NCBI GenBank assembly: GCA_937901455.1
Contig: CALDIA010000088.1
Coordinates: 22,394-86,393, forward strand
DNA length: 64,000 nucleotides
From: an uncultured Bacteroidales bacterium
GTDB lineage: Bacteria > Bacteroidota > Bacteroidia > Bacteroidales > WCHB1-69
Direction: 5' to 3'
The translations under genes were made by a program, and so were the position numbers. Shown piece by piece: positions 9,798-18,033 of this stretch (positions within the stretch are counted from its first letter, which is position 1; each line of letters begins with the position of its first letter). A model generated the notes under the pieces. The model saw only the letters and a list, made by a program, of their open reading frames with translations. It was not told the DNA's origin and made no database searches.

Positions 9798-9805
9798 CAA
9801 AAGTA
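9798..9805 (-). promoter_or_regulatory. Bacteroidota -7 box (TACTTTTG) for the adhesin gene
   Basis: TACTTTTGC on the minus strand fits TAnnTTTG and lies about 60 bases before the adhesin start. No clear -33 element. Confidence 0.5.
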
Positions 9806-9901
9806 AATATTTTTTTGGAAAAGGTGCACCTTTTTTTGTTAAAAATATTCAAAGAATCAAAATGACAAATTGTGTTGAAAAACCTGTGGCTATAAAATGA
9901 T

Positions 9902-9917
9902 TGGCAAAATTTTTGCA
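9902..9917 (+). promoter_or_regulatory. Sigma-54-like promoter or small palindromic operator upstream of grpE
   Basis: TGGCAAAATTTTTGCA carries GG and GC with exactly 10 bases between them and matches TGGCA-N6-TTGCA, the -24/-12 sigma-54 form, apart from the usual C after TGGCA. The core GCAAAATTTTTGC is also near-palindromic, so a repressor site is an alternative. No good TAnnTTTG box was seen closer to grpE; the nearest, at about 9932, has a three-base spacer. The local AT-richness raises the chance of a random match. Confidence 0.3.
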
Positions 9918-9986
9918 ATGTAAAGAAGGTGTATTTTTTGAGAATAGACAATCAGACAACAGTAAATAACAGAAATACAATATATT

Positions 9987-10628
9987 ATGAATGAAGAAAT
10001 AAAAGATTCTATTGAGGAGGAAGTACCTCGCGGCGAGGCCGTCTCTGACAATATTGAGCCTACTGACACTATGTCGGATGCCCATGTTAAATCTGAAAAC
10101 GACGATAAGAAAGAGGAAGGCAGATCCATTTTTTCAAAGAAAAACAGCAAGGACAAGCAGAAAATGGATGAATTGGAAGCCCAAGCGGAACGTTTGTCAG
10201 CTGAGAAGGCTGAGCTCAACGACCGTTTTCTGCGTCTCTATTCCGAATTCGACAACTATAAAAAGCGGGTTAGCAAGGAGAAACTGGACTTGATATCCAC
10301 CGCATCCGAGAAGGTGATTGTGAGTTTGTTGCCCATCATGGACGATTTTGAAAGAGCCATTGCCGCCAACGAAAAAGTAGAGGATGTTAATGCCATCAAG
10401 GAGGGCTTCACGCTTATTTACAGCAAGTTGCTTCAAATGTTGAAGAAGCTGAATGTGACGGAGATTGAGGCTATCGGACAGGTTTTTGACACGGATGTTC
10501 ATGAAGCCGTCACCCATTTCCCAGTTGAGAAAGAGGAAGATAAGGGCAAGGTAATTGATGTGACCGAAAAAGGCTACAAATTGGCTGACAAGGTGATTCG
10601 TTATGCAAAAGTAGTTGTTGGCCAATAA
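9987..10628 (+). CDS. grpE: GrpE nucleotide exchange factor of DnaK
   Basis: 213 residues. GrpE releases ADP from DnaK to reset its substrate-binding cycle in the cytoplasm. The first 65 or so residues are acidic and low-complexity, followed by a long helix (MDELEAQAERLSAEKAELND) and the dimer/wing domain. Recognisable stretches are FLRLYSEFDNYKKR, VIVSLLPIMDDFERAI and the C-terminal DKVIRYAKVVVG. Length is typical. dnaJ starts 18 bases downstream, so the two are one operon. dnaK is not in the window. No CIRCE element (TTAGCACTC repeat) is seen upstream. Confidence 0.95.
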   Translation: MNEEIKDSIEEEVPRGEAVSDNIEPTDTMSDAHVKSENDDKKEEGRSIFSKKNSKDKQKMDELEAQAERLSAEKAELNDRFLRLYSEFDNYKKRVSKEKLDLISTASEKVIVSLLPIMDDFERAIAANEKVEDVNAIKEGFTLIYSKLLQMLKKLNVTEIEAIGQVFDTDVHEAVTHFPVEKEEDKGKVIDVTEKGYKLADKVIRYAKVVVGQ

Positions 10629-10646
10629 TAGAGAGGAGATATAATA

Positions 10647-11807
10647 ATGGCAGAGAAAAGAGATTATTATGAAGTGCTGGGGGTCACCAAGGAGGCCACA
10701 GCAGAAGAGATAAAGAAAGCTTACCGGAAGAAAGCCATGCAATATCACCCTGACCGAAACCCGGGTGATGCGGGGGCGGAGGAGAAGTTCAAGGAGGCGG
10801 CCGAGGCTTACGATGTGCTGAGCAACCCTGACAAGAAGGAGCGTTACGACCAGTTTGGACATGCGGGTATGGGCAACGCGGCCACCGACTTCTCGGGTGC
10901 CAATATCAATGACATCTTCACCCACTTTGCCGATATCTTCAATGGCGGCTTCGGGGGCGGTTTTAATATTGGCGACTTTTTCGGGGGCGGCGGAAGCACG
11001 GCCCAGCGCGTACGCCGTGGCAGCAATATCCGCATCAAGGTAAAACTGACTCTTGAGGAGGTGGCCTCCGTGACTGAGAAGAAACTGAAAATCAACAAAT
11101 ATGTGGCTTGTACCCATTGCAATGGCACCGGCGCCAAAGATGAACATAGCAAGGAAACATGTCCGACCTGCCATGGCCGCGGCCAAGTGATGCAACAGCA
11201 ACGTTCTATGTTCGGAGTTATCCAACAAGTGTCAGAGTGCCCTACATGCCACGGTTCTGGTGAGGTTATTAAAGACAAATGCCCACACTGCCATGGCAAC
11301 GGCATCGTCAAGGGCGAAGAGGTGGTGCAGATTTCCATCCCCGCAGGCGTGGATAATGGCATGCAACTCACCCTGCGCGGCAAGGGCAATGCCGCAGCTA
11401 ACGGTGGCGTCAATGGCGACCTGCTCGTCGCGATCGAGGTGGCCGACCATGACATCTTTGAACGTGATGGCAATAACCTGTATCTCAACTATCATATCAG
11501 CATCCCGCAGGCTGCTCTCGGTGCCTCCGTGGAGATACCCACCCTCACCGGCAAGGCTCGTATCAAGATTCCCGCCGGCACACAAAGCGGCCAAGTATTG
11601 CGTCTGCAAGGCAAAGGATTGCCTGAAATTAACCGCAACAACGTTGGCGACCTCATTGTTAACATCAACGTCTGGACCCCGAAGAGCCTGACCCGCGAGG
11701 AGAAGGAGATACTCGAAAAACTGAGCTCCCACGATAACTTCGTGCCTAAACCCGGCAAGAGCGACCGCAGCGTCTTCAACCGCGTGCGCCAGTTCTTCAA
11801 CGACTAA
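10647..11807 (+). CDS. dnaJ: Chaperone protein DnaJ
   Basis: 386 residues, full length for a class A Hsp40, which delivers clients to DnaK and stimulates its ATPase. The J domain (1-70) has the YHPDRNPGD motif. A Gly/Phe-rich segment follows (FNGGFGGGFNIGDFFGGG). The zinc domain has the four CxxCxGxG repeats: CTHCNGTG, CPTCHGRG, CPTCHGSG and CPHCHGNG. The C-terminal substrate-binding domains follow. It forms an operon with grpE. No convincing terminator lies downstream; AACCCG and CGGGTT could pair around a long loop at about 11840-11880. Confidence 0.97.
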   Translation: MAEKRDYYEVLGVTKEATAEEIKKAYRKKAMQYHPDRNPGDAGAEEKFKEAAEAYDVLSNPDKKERYDQFGHAGMGNAATDFSGANINDIFTHFADIFNGGFGGGFNIGDFFGGGGSTAQRVRRGSNIRIKVKLTLEEVASVTEKKLKINKYVACTHCNGTGAKDEHSKETCPTCHGRGQVMQQQRSMFGVIQQVSECPTCHGSGEVIKDKCPHCHGNGIVKGEEVVQISIPAGVDNGMQLTLRGKGNAAANGGVNGDLLVAIEVADHDIFERDGNNLYLNYHISIPQAALGASVEIPTLTGKARIKIPAGTQSGQVLRLQGKGLPEINRNNVGDLIVNINVWTPKSLTREEKEILEKLSSHDNFVPKPGKSDRSVFNRVRQFFND

Positions 11808-11944
11808 CAAAACCTATTCTATCAGATATTTTTGCCCTTTTAACCCGATTATGGACGACCTTGCGGCGCGGCGGGTTATCAGCGCGACCGGTTCCAAGTA
11901 GCCGCCCACCAGCGCCATCCGTTATTGTTTCGAAAAAGTAATGC

Positions 11945-12343
11945 CTACTCCCGCTCCAAATGGGGCTTGACAGGGTCGTCCAAGCGGTAGATGTGGTCGT
12001 ATTCCACGGCTATTACGCCCTTCACATGCCTAAAAAACTGCATGGTCTCCTCCAAGGTCTTTTCTTCTGGTTTTTTGAGGGCCATACCCGGAATGAAGTT
12101 GTAGTCGTAAATGATTTCCGCCTTGTACTCTTCTATTGCCTTGAGCAGAGGCTTTTTACCCACAAGGGTGTCATACATGACGATAAAGTTGGTAGGGGAG
12201 TGCTCCTGGACAGGGGGGCGTTGTGTGATGGTATCCGGAAGTTCCACCGCTTGCTGGGCTCTGCACGATAACAACATCAACATGGCAAACGGGAGTATGA
12301 GCAAGAAAGCCTTTAGAGCCAAGTATTGGATTTTGTTTTTCAT
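11945..12343 (-). CDS. Small lipoprotein, possibly with an inhibitor-I9/propeptide-like fold
   Basis: 132 residues with a lipoprotein signal (LMLLSC, Cys27). The mature part reads like the I9 protease-propeptide pattern: a first strand ([12 protein letters not shown]), a central [15 protein letters not shown], a helix ([11 protein letters not shown]) and a final [14 protein letters not shown]. The likeness is by eye and not established. Its ATG overlaps the stop of the upstream AlkD remnant by 4 bases (ATGA), so it may depend on translation of that remnant. Substrate or partner is unknown; a periplasmic protease-inhibiting or folding role is a guess. Confidence 0.6.
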   Translation of the reverse strand: MKNKIQYLALKAFLLILPFAMLMLLSCRAQQAVELPDTITQRPPVQEHSPTNFIVMYDTLVGKKPLLKAIEEYKAEIIYDYNFIPGMALKKPEEKTLEETMQFFRHVKGVIAVEYDHIYRLDDPVKPHLERE

Positions 12344-12618
12344 TTTTGCAGGTATTTTTTTCGTTCCTCCTTGGAAAATTTTTCAATGGCATAGCACAAC
12401 ATGGTTCGCGGCATTGTTTTGTATCGCGTTGACAGCCATTTTTTCAATTGTTGGTCGTCACGTTTTCCCGCCTCGCGCGTTGTGGGCACCTTCACGCCAA
12501 GGAACACATCGCCCTCGCCGTATTGTCCTTTGCCCGTTTTGAAAAACCGCGACAGGTTCACTGCTTGCTCCGCATCTTGATGGGAGAGCATTTCGCTGTA
12601 TAGGATGTTGCTTCTCAT
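12340..12618 (-). pseudogene. DNA alkylation repair protein (AlkD-like) with a large in-frame internal deletion
   Basis: 92 residues that contain both ends of an AlkD-type HEAT-repeat glycosylase and nothing between. The N-terminal part reads [21 protein letters not shown] and the C-terminal part reads [20 protein letters not shown]. Family members are about 220-230 residues, so roughly 130 residues are missing. The join falls at CGCGAG (12472-12477), coding Arg-Glu. Related proteins are expected to have a TR- pair after the first block and an RE-GKRD block at the start of the last, which suggests loss between short repeats. The frame stays open and its stop overlaps the next ATG. The catalytic surface of the HEAT repeats is gone, so no repair function is expected. 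Confidence 0.75.
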
Positions 12619-12629
12619 TATTCACCTGA

Positions 12630-12701
12630 TTAATATCTGTAGAAGCACTCCTCAACCTCACCCAGCGAAAGGCCATATTCATGGAAATTTTCGAGGTTCA
12701 T
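12630..12701 (-). pseudogene. N-terminal stub of an MmcQ/YjbR-family gene
   Basis: A 23-codon frame beginning MNLENFHEYGLSLGEVEECF, then Tyr-Arg-Tyr and a stop. It matches the usual start of MmcQ/YjbR proteins (about 110-120 residues; MNIE..REYCLSLPGVEE.FPF pattern) up to EECF and then ends. It lies between a TATCTTTG promoter and the AlkD remnant, 11 bases before the latter's ATG. Today it could act as a short leader peptide. Confidence 0.6.
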
Positions 12702-12734
12702 GACTGCTTTGTAACATCTTTACTTTTAACGGGG

Positions 12735-12742
12735 CAAAGATA
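12735..12742 (-). promoter_or_regulatory. Bacteroidota -7 box (TATCTTTG) for the decayed YjbR/AlkD and lipoprotein unit
   Basis: TATCTTTGC on the minus strand is a full match to TAnnTTTG, 33 bases before the YjbR stub. The -33 element is not clear. Confidence 0.6.
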
Positions 12743-12836
12743 ATAAAAATAGTTGGCCTCAGGTTCTTTACACATGGTTTTTCATAAATGATGTATGAAA
12801 GACAGGGATGTTGTTCAGGTATGATGGTAAAAAATG

Positions 12837-12844
12837 TATCTTTG
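12837..12844 (+). promoter_or_regulatory. Bacteroidota -7 box (TATCTTTG) for the GH3 gene
   Basis: TATCTTTGC lies 19 bases before the chosen ATG. A TTG at 12811 is a possible -33 with slightly long spacing. The box lies inside the upstream extension of the frame, which argues against an earlier start. Confidence 0.65.
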
Positions 12845-12863
12845 CGCTCTTAAAATACACAAT

Positions 12864-15056
12864 ATGAAAGTATGGTCATTGTTTGGGATGTTTTTATTCA
12901 TCCTTTTCACATTGTCGGCCCAACAGGGTGATTTAACTCAAGATTGGAGAACCGCTGGAAGTTGGTTACCTCCAGATTTCTCCTTTCAAGACACTTCCCT
13001 GCCTATGGGTCAGCGGGTGGAGATTCTCCTGCACCAGCTCACCTTGGATGAGAAACTGGCTATGATGGAGCATCAGAATCCCGCCATCCCGCGACTCGGT
13101 GTTCCAGCCTACAGTTGGTGGAACGAGGCGTTGCATGGGGTGGCCCGCAACGGCTATGCCACCGTCTATCCCCAACCCATCGGTCTCGCCGCCACCTTTG
13201 ATGTGCCTGCTGTAAAAGAGCTGTTTTCCTATATAGCTGAGGAGGGTCGTTGGAAGTTCGAGGAGGCCCAGCGCGACAAGGAATATGGCGATTACAAGGG
13301 TATCTCCTTCTTCACCCCCAACATCAATATTTTCCGGGATCCCCGCTGGGGACGCGGTATGGAGACCTACGGAGAAGACCCTTATCTGACGGCACAGATG
13401 GGAAAGGCCTGTGTGCAGGGGCTGCAAGGTGATGACCCCAACTATTTCTTGTCGTTGGCCTGCGCAAAACACTTCGCCGTCCACAGCGGCCCAGAGTCTA
13501 TTCGCCACTCCTTTGACGTGTCGGTGACCCCCCGTGATTTGTGGACCACTTACCTGCCCGCCTTTGAAACGCTTGTCAAGGAGGCCAACGTGCAGCAGGT
13601 GATGTGCGGCTACAACCGTTTAGACGGGGAACCCTGTTGCACCAACCAGCATCTCCTTGTACAGATTCTTAAGGAACAATGGGGTTATGAAGGCCTGTTT
13701 GTCACTGATTGCTGGGCCTTGAACGATGCCTGGGAGCATGACACTGTAATCCCTCGTCATGAGACCTACCCCACGGCCGCAGACGCTGCCTCGGCAGCCT
13801 TTGGCTCTGTCATCGACCTCGAATGCGGTAGCGGCCTGCCCGCCCTCAAAGAAGCCGTGAAACTCGGCTACATCGATGAGGGTGTCATCGATGACCACGT
13901 TCGCAAAATCCTTACCGCACGTATGCGTCTGGGACTCTTCTCCGAGGAAGAAATGTACCGCTGGAAAGGTGGCAAGGATGTGCAAGTGGAACCTCTCGAC
14001 TATTTTAGCTTGTCTTATCGTATGGCCCAAGAGAGTATGGTGCTGTTACAAAACAAAAACAATATCCTCCCACTCGACCTGAAAAAATATAAACGCATTG
14101 CTGTGGTCGGCCCCAATGCCGACAATGACACGATGATGTGGGGTAACTATAACGGTACTCCTTACCATACCGTCACTATTTTGGAAGGTATCAAAAATTA
14201 TGTGAAGAAAGAACACGGCCCATCCGTCTATTACGACCAGGCCTGCCACCACGTGGACGGTCTCTACAAGCTGCCTGCCAATTTTGACAGGGAGATTGCC
14301 AAGTGCGACCTTATCATTTTCGTGGGTGGCCTTTCGCCTGCGCTGGAGGGAGAACAGTTAGATGTGGAGGTGGACGGTTTCTTGGGAGGCGACCGTACTT
14401 CAATAGAACTGCCTCGCATCCAAAACGGGATGCTGCGCAAACTTAAAAAGACCGGCAAACCTGTCATCTTGGTGTTGAACTCCGGCAGTGCTGTCGCGCT
14501 GGATTGGGAAGATGAAAACTTGGACGGCATCCTCTGTGCCTGGTACCCCGGAGAGGCCGGCGGGTTAGCAGTGGCCGATGTGCTCTTCGGCAAGCATAAT
14601 CCTGCGGGACGACTGCCCGTGACCTTCTACAGCGCTCACAACGACCTGCCCCCCTTCGACAATTACGATATGCATGGACGCACTTACCGATTCATGACGG
14701 AAAAGCCTCTCTATCCTTTCGGCTATGGTCTCAGTTACAGCACTTTCTCTTACTCCAACTGCGAATTCAATACGGATGAGAGGAAGTTTACGTGCACCGT
14801 CACCAACAAAAGCAACCGCCCTGGCGATGAGGTGGTGCAGGTCTATCTGACAAACCCGCAAGACCCGGAGGGGCCCGTCAAGACCTTGGTAGGCTTTGAG
14901 CGCATAAAGCTGGGATCCAACATGTCTGAAACGGTATCCTTCACCATTGATGAGCGCTTCTTCCAATCCTTCAATGACAAAGACCAAACCTTTGAATTTC
15001 GCCCTGGCACCTTCTTTATCATGGTGGGTGACCAAACCCTGGAAGTGCACATATAA
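12864..15056 (+). CDS. GH3 glycoside hydrolase (beta-glucosidase / beta-xylosidase type)
   Basis: 730 residues, with a signal peptide (MKVWSLFGMFLFILFTLSAQ), so periplasmic or secreted. GH3 retaining enzymes remove terminal beta-linked sugars from plant or other glycans. The N-terminal barrel has PRLGVPAYSWWNEALHGVA, a signature seen in beta-xylosidase-like members, then FRDPRWGRGMETYGEDPYL and CAKHFAVHSGPE. The likely nucleophile is Asp282 in FVTDCWALND. The second alpha/beta sandwich domain follows (YKRIAVVGPNAD, WYPGEAGGLAVADVLFG) and a C-terminal FN3-like domain closes the protein. It stands alone, without a polysaccharide utilisation locus around it. Substrate cannot be fixed from sequence; xylosides are the best guess. 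Confidence 0.9.
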   Translation: MKVWSLFGMFLFILFTLSAQQGDLTQDWRTAGSWLPPDFSFQDTSLPMGQRVEILLHQLTLDEKLAMMEHQNPAIPRLGVPAYSWWNEALHGVARNGYATVYPQPIGLAATFDVPAVKELFSYIAEEGRWKFEEAQRDKEYGDYKGISFFTPNINIFRDPRWGRGMETYGEDPYLTAQMGKACVQGLQGDDPNYFLSLACAKHFAVHSGPESIRHSFDVSVTPRDLWTTYLPAFETLVKEANVQQVMCGYNRLDGEPCCTNQHLLVQILKEQWGYEGLFVTDCWALNDAWEHDTVIPRHETYPTAADAASAAFGSVIDLECGSGLPALKEAVKLGYIDEGVIDDHVRKILTARMRLGLFSEEEMYRWKGGKDVQVEPLDYFSLSYRMAQESMVLLQNKNNILPLDLKKYKRIAVVGPNADNDTMMWGNYNGTPYHTVTILEGIKNYVKKEHGPSVYYDQACHHVDGLYKLPANFDREIAKCDLIIFVGGLSPALEGEQLDVEVDGFLGGDRTSIELPRIQNGMLRKLKKTGKPVILVLNSGSAVALDWEDENLDGILCAWYPGEAGGLAVADVLFGKHNPAGRLPVTFYSAHNDLPPFDNYDMHGRTYRFMTEKPLYPFGYGLSYSTFSYSNCEFNTDERKFTCTVTNKSNRPGDEVVQVYLTNPQDPEGPVKTLVGFERIKLGSNMSETVSFTIDERFFQSFNDKDQTFEFRPGTFFIMVGDQTLEVHI

Positions 15057-15180
15057 CCTGCGGGAGTTGCCAAAATTCCTACAGATGCAGATATACTCAA
15101 AGTAAAGGGTTTGGAAAATTGAAAATGCTGATGGTTCGTTTTTCCTACGAATCGACAAGGTGTGTTTTCGCTTTTCGGCC

Positions 15181-16116
15181 TTATTTTCTCATACCCCGGA
15201 GTGTTGTGGATATTTTCTGTACCAAAGGCTTATGGATAATGGAGACTAAGGGGACGGGGTAGGGTACACCTCCGAAGCTTTGGTACATGCGTGCCACGTT
15301 AGGGTTGATAGAGCCGTTGAAATCCAATGTCAGGTTGGAGGCTGCATGTTCCCGAATGACTGCGTCCAGCAGCAGGAACATGGGCTTTTGCGCTGCATAG
15401 AGGTAGTCACGGCCAGAGAACCAGAACCATAGGCGCTTGCCATCGCGCACGAACAGAGCCCCGCCGGCCAAGTCACCATCCGTTGTGCGGGCACTTGCAG
15501 TTAACAAGGCATCCTGCTCATTCAGTGCTTTGGCGATGGTGACCAATCTGTCGTAGTCGTCAGGTCCAAAGTGCACGGAATGCTCTTTGCCGCGGTTTTC
15601 CCGGAATAGGCGGATGACGTTTTCCACCACAGGTTCCTGAAAACGGATTCTTACCTGCTGCCGCTCGGCATCTTTGATGTTGCGTTGCGTGTTATGGGCA
15701 TAACCAGCGCGCAATGCCTCATACGATGCTTGCAACTTTAGTTCATGTGAGGTTAGCATGGCTGTAGGGCAGTCAGTTCGGTTGCCTGTGTTCAAGATTA
15801 TGTCAGCAACGGCATATTTTTCCGGGATGGCATCCATGAATGCCTTGGTCTGTTCAATTGATACGGTACCAGGGGCGAAAATGCCCATTTGGGGCAGGAA
15901 GAAGGGCGTGTATATATAAGGTATGCCCCATTTTTTGCGAGTGGGCAGTGGCATGACCGCCTCATAGTCGCCCTGCACTAATGCATGCCATGTGTTGGGT
16001 TGTGTTAGCTGCCCAAGCAGCTCATAATGGCAGAAAACGGTTGAGAACAGGGCGTTGTCAACCGTTTGATTCCACTTTTCAGGGTCAATATCCTTATTAT
16101 TTACAAACTGGATCAT
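15181..16116 (-). CDS. GNAT/FemAB-like acyltransferase (BioF2-like acetyltransferase domain)
   Basis: 311 residues. The fold is the double-GNAT type of FemAB/PF13480 proteins, which transfer acyl or aminoacyl groups. Visible family features are an N-terminal WHALVQGDYEAVMPLPTRKK strand pair, YAHNTQRNIKDAERQQV (acceptor-binding helix), FGPDDYDRL, and a second GNAT core with GDLAGGALFVRDGKR followed by LDFNGSINPNVARMYQSFGG. It is cytoplasmic, without signal or membrane segments. Its start overlaps the gpsA stop by 4 bases, so they are co-translated. In this envelope block a role in modifying a glycan or lipid precursor is plausible but not shown. Confidence 0.75.
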   Translation of the reverse strand: MIQFVNNKDIDPEKWNQTVDNALFSTVFCHYELLGQLTQPNTWHALVQGDYEAVMPLPTRKKWGIPYIYTPFFLPQMGIFAPGTVSIEQTKAFMDAIPEKYAVADIILNTGNRTDCPTAMLTSHELKLQASYEALRAGYAHNTQRNIKDAERQQVRIRFQEPVVENVIRLFRENRGKEHSVHFGPDDYDRLVTIAKALNEQDALLTASARTTDGDLAGGALFVRDGKRLWFWFSGRDYLYAAQKPMFLLLDAVIREHAASNLTLDFNGSINPNVARMYQSFGGVPYPVPLVSIIHKPLVQKISTTLRGMRK

Positions 16117-17162
16117 ACAAAATGTTCGGCAATGCGCTTCATTTCTGAGGAGACGTTGTTGTTCTCGTAGAGGATGCCGTAGATGGTTTCCACAATAGGA
16201 ATATTGGCTTGTTGCTTTTTGTTGATCTCGTGCACGCAGCGGCAGGCGGTATAACCTTCCGACACCATGCGCAACTCCATGAGCGAAACGCGGACCGATA
16301 GGCCGTGACCTATCATGATGCCGAAGAGACGGTTGCGGCTGTAGGTGGAGTAGGCAGTCACCAACAAGTCGCCAAGATAAACGGAGTCAGAGATATGCCG
16401 TTCCTCGTTGGGGTAAACATGGGAGACAAAGTATTTCATCTCCTTCACGCAGTTGGCCACATAGGCAGCGATGAAGTTGTCGCCATAGCCCAAGCCGCTG
16501 TATATACCGGCACCTAAGGCGTAAATGTTCTTCAACACAATGGAGAGTTCTGCCCCCATCAAGTCTTGTGATACGGAAGCGCGGCAGTAGCGGTTGGTGA
16601 AAAACTTGGCCACGATGCTGGCTAACTCGCTGTTGACCGACGCGGCTGTCAGATAGGTGAATTTCTCCTGCGCAATTTCTTCGGCATGGGAGGGGCCACT
16701 GATAAGGCAGAGGTTCTCCACCGGCACCTTGAATTGCGTTTGCATATAGTCGCTGATCAGTTGCATGGTTTCCGGTACAATGCCCTTTACGGCCAGGATA
16801 ATCTTTTTTTTGTGCAACTGACTTCGCTTCTGCAAAGGTTCTAAACTTTGGTGCAGGTATGCGGATGGCGTGACAATGATGACGTAGTCGGACTTGGAGA
16901 CCACCGAGCGTATGTCGGTGCTGACTCTGACTTCTTCAGGATTGATGAAGACCGAGCTGAGATACTTTGGGTTATGGCCGTAATTAGCAATACCCTCAGC
17001 CACTTCTTCTTCGCGCACCCACCAATGGATATGCTCCAGATTGGCGGAGATAATCTTGATGATGGCGGTTGCCCAACTGCCACCTCCTATGACGGCCACA
17101 CGATAGCGCAAGCGGGTTTTCTTGCTGCGCGGAATCATAGGAGTATATTCTGAATTCGCCAT
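16113..17162 (-). CDS. gpsA: Glycerol-3-phosphate dehydrogenase [NAD(P)+]
   Basis: 349 residues. It reduces dihydroxyacetone phosphate to sn-glycerol-3-phosphate for phospholipid synthesis. The Rossmann start is VAVIGGGSWATAI. The catalytic and substrate region includes AVKGIVPE, LISGPSHAEEIA, GAELSIVLKNIYALGAGI (with the conserved Lys) and GLGYGDNFIAA. About 15 extra residues precede the Rossmann domain. It overlaps the downstream acyltransferase (ATGA) and has its own promoter box, so it probably begins a two-gene unit. Confidence 0.93.
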   Translation of the reverse strand: MANSEYTPMIPRSKKTRLRYRVAVIGGGSWATAIIKIISANLEHIHWWVREEEVAEGIANYGHNPKYLSSVFINPEEVRVSTDIRSVVSKSDYVIIVTPSAYLHQSLEPLQKRSQLHKKKIILAVKGIVPETMQLISDYMQTQFKVPVENLCLISGPSHAEEIAQEKFTYLTAASVNSELASIVAKFFTNRYCRASVSQDLMGAELSIVLKNIYALGAGIYSGLGYGDNFIAAYVANCVKEMKYFVSHVYPNEERHISDSVYLGDLLVTAYSTYSRNRLFGIMIGHGLSVRVSLMELRMVSEGYTACRCVHEINKKQQANIPIVETIYGILYENNNVSSEMKRIAEHFV

Positions 17163-17173
17163 GATGGTTTAAC

Positions 17174-17224
17174 TTTTTTTAAGGCTGCAAAAATAGAAAA
17201 AATAATGGAATGCAGCCTAAAAAA
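17174..17224. repeat. Imperfect inverted repeat around the gpsA promoter
   Basis: TTTTTTTAAGGCTGC (17174-17188) pairs with GCAGCCTAAAAAAA (17211-17224) with one bulged base, leaving a 22-nt loop that holds the promoter box. GGCTGC/GCAGCC is the solid core. It could be an operator or a weak terminator for the gene ending at 17261. Confidence 0.4.
17188..17195 (-). promoter_or_regulatory. Bacteroidota -7 box (TATTTTTG) for gpsA
   Basis: TATTTTTGCAGCC on the minus strand, 26 bases before the gpsA ATG and inside an inverted repeat. Confidence 0.55.
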
Positions 17225-17260
17225 ATCTTAATAAACCTAAATTTAGTATTTGAATAAGGA

Positions 17261-18010
17261 TTAAAGATGTGTCCGATGGTAACCATATTGGGTATCCAAC
17301 GCTTTTTCCTGTTTTTCGTCGAAGATGCGTCTCATGCCGGAGGCCTTAATTTTGGCGGGGGCTCCGGCTAAGAGGCAATAAGGCTCGCATGAGGAAAAGT
17401 CTTTGTTGACAAGGCTGTTGGAGGCTATGACGGTCCAGGGGGCCACTTGCGCACCCTTGGCGATGGTGGTGCGGTTGCCCACCCATGTGTTGGCACCAAT
17501 CTCCACAGCCCTCGTAAGTTTAGGGATTTCATGGTTATGTTCCGTGAGCTCGATATAGTGGAAGGAAGAGTCCATGATTTGCACGTCCCAGGCCATCCGC
17601 ACATTTTTGCCGAAGGTGATCCGGTCAAAACACAATATCCTGACATTGGTGCCGAATATTTGCTCGTCGCCCCCGATGGTCAGCGTGGCACCATCAGCCA
17701 CAAGCACATACGAACCCATCATGAAGCGTGTGTTTCCCTGAATAACCATCGTGCCCCGGATGTTCCAGATGCTCCGTTGAACACTCGTGGCCACATAATA
17801 GTCGTTTTTCCCGATCTTCACCATGCCTGGGTGCAACTTCTCGCCCGTGTCAAAAATAATCTTCCCGGAAGTACTCCGCATAGTCATCTTTCCATACACA
17901 AAGAAAGGCAACCGACACGCCTCCCGAAACGACAACATCCTAAAGTTGAACCATAGGGTCTTCAACAAGTTGGTCTTTAATAATGTCTTGAATAATTTGA
18001 AATAGGACAT
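17261..18010 (-). CDS. Left-handed beta-helix (hexapeptide repeat) acyltransferase
   Basis: 249 residues from the ATG at 18010; a TTG 12 bases earlier is a weaker choice. The repeats are recognisable as isoleucine/valine-rich hexapeptide turns (GNTRFMMGSYVLVADGATLTIG, then VEIGANTWVGNRTTIAKGAQVAPWTVIA), ending in LLAGAPAKIKA, typical of sugar O-acetyltransferases. The first 50 residues (LFKTLLKTNLLKTLWFNFRML) are a basic amphipathic extension, common in capsule-linked members. It follows the flippase gene by 23 bases from this start, so it likely acts on the same surface polysaccharide. Confidence 0.8.
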   Translation of the reverse strand: MSYFKLFKTLLKTNLLKTLWFNFRMLSFREACRLPFFVYGKMTMRSTSGKIIFDTGEKLHPGMVKIGKNDYYVATSVQRSIWNIRGTMVIQGNTRFMMGSYVLVADGATLTIGGDEQIFGTNVRILCFDRITFGKNVRMAWDVQIMDSSFHYIELTEHNHEIPKLTRAVEIGANTWVGNRTTIAKGAQVAPWTVIASNSLVNKDFSSCEPYCLLAGAPAKIKASGMRRIFDEKQEKALDTQYGYHRTHL

Positions 18011-18033
18011 GGACAATGACAAAAAGTGTTAAA

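Noticed and set aside
10197..11228. 343-codon open frame on the minus strand over grpE-dnaJ
   Set aside because: It is antisense to well-conserved chaperone genes and its translation shows no domain; a codon-bias shadow.
11840..11880. AACCCG...CGGGTT pairing after dnaJ as a terminator
   Set aside because: The stem is 6 bp with a loop of over 20 bases and no T-run.
17174..17224. Inverted repeat near gpsA as a terminator
   Set aside because: The core stem is 6 bp with a loop of 22 bases and the following bases are A on the relevant side, so a terminator is not convincing.
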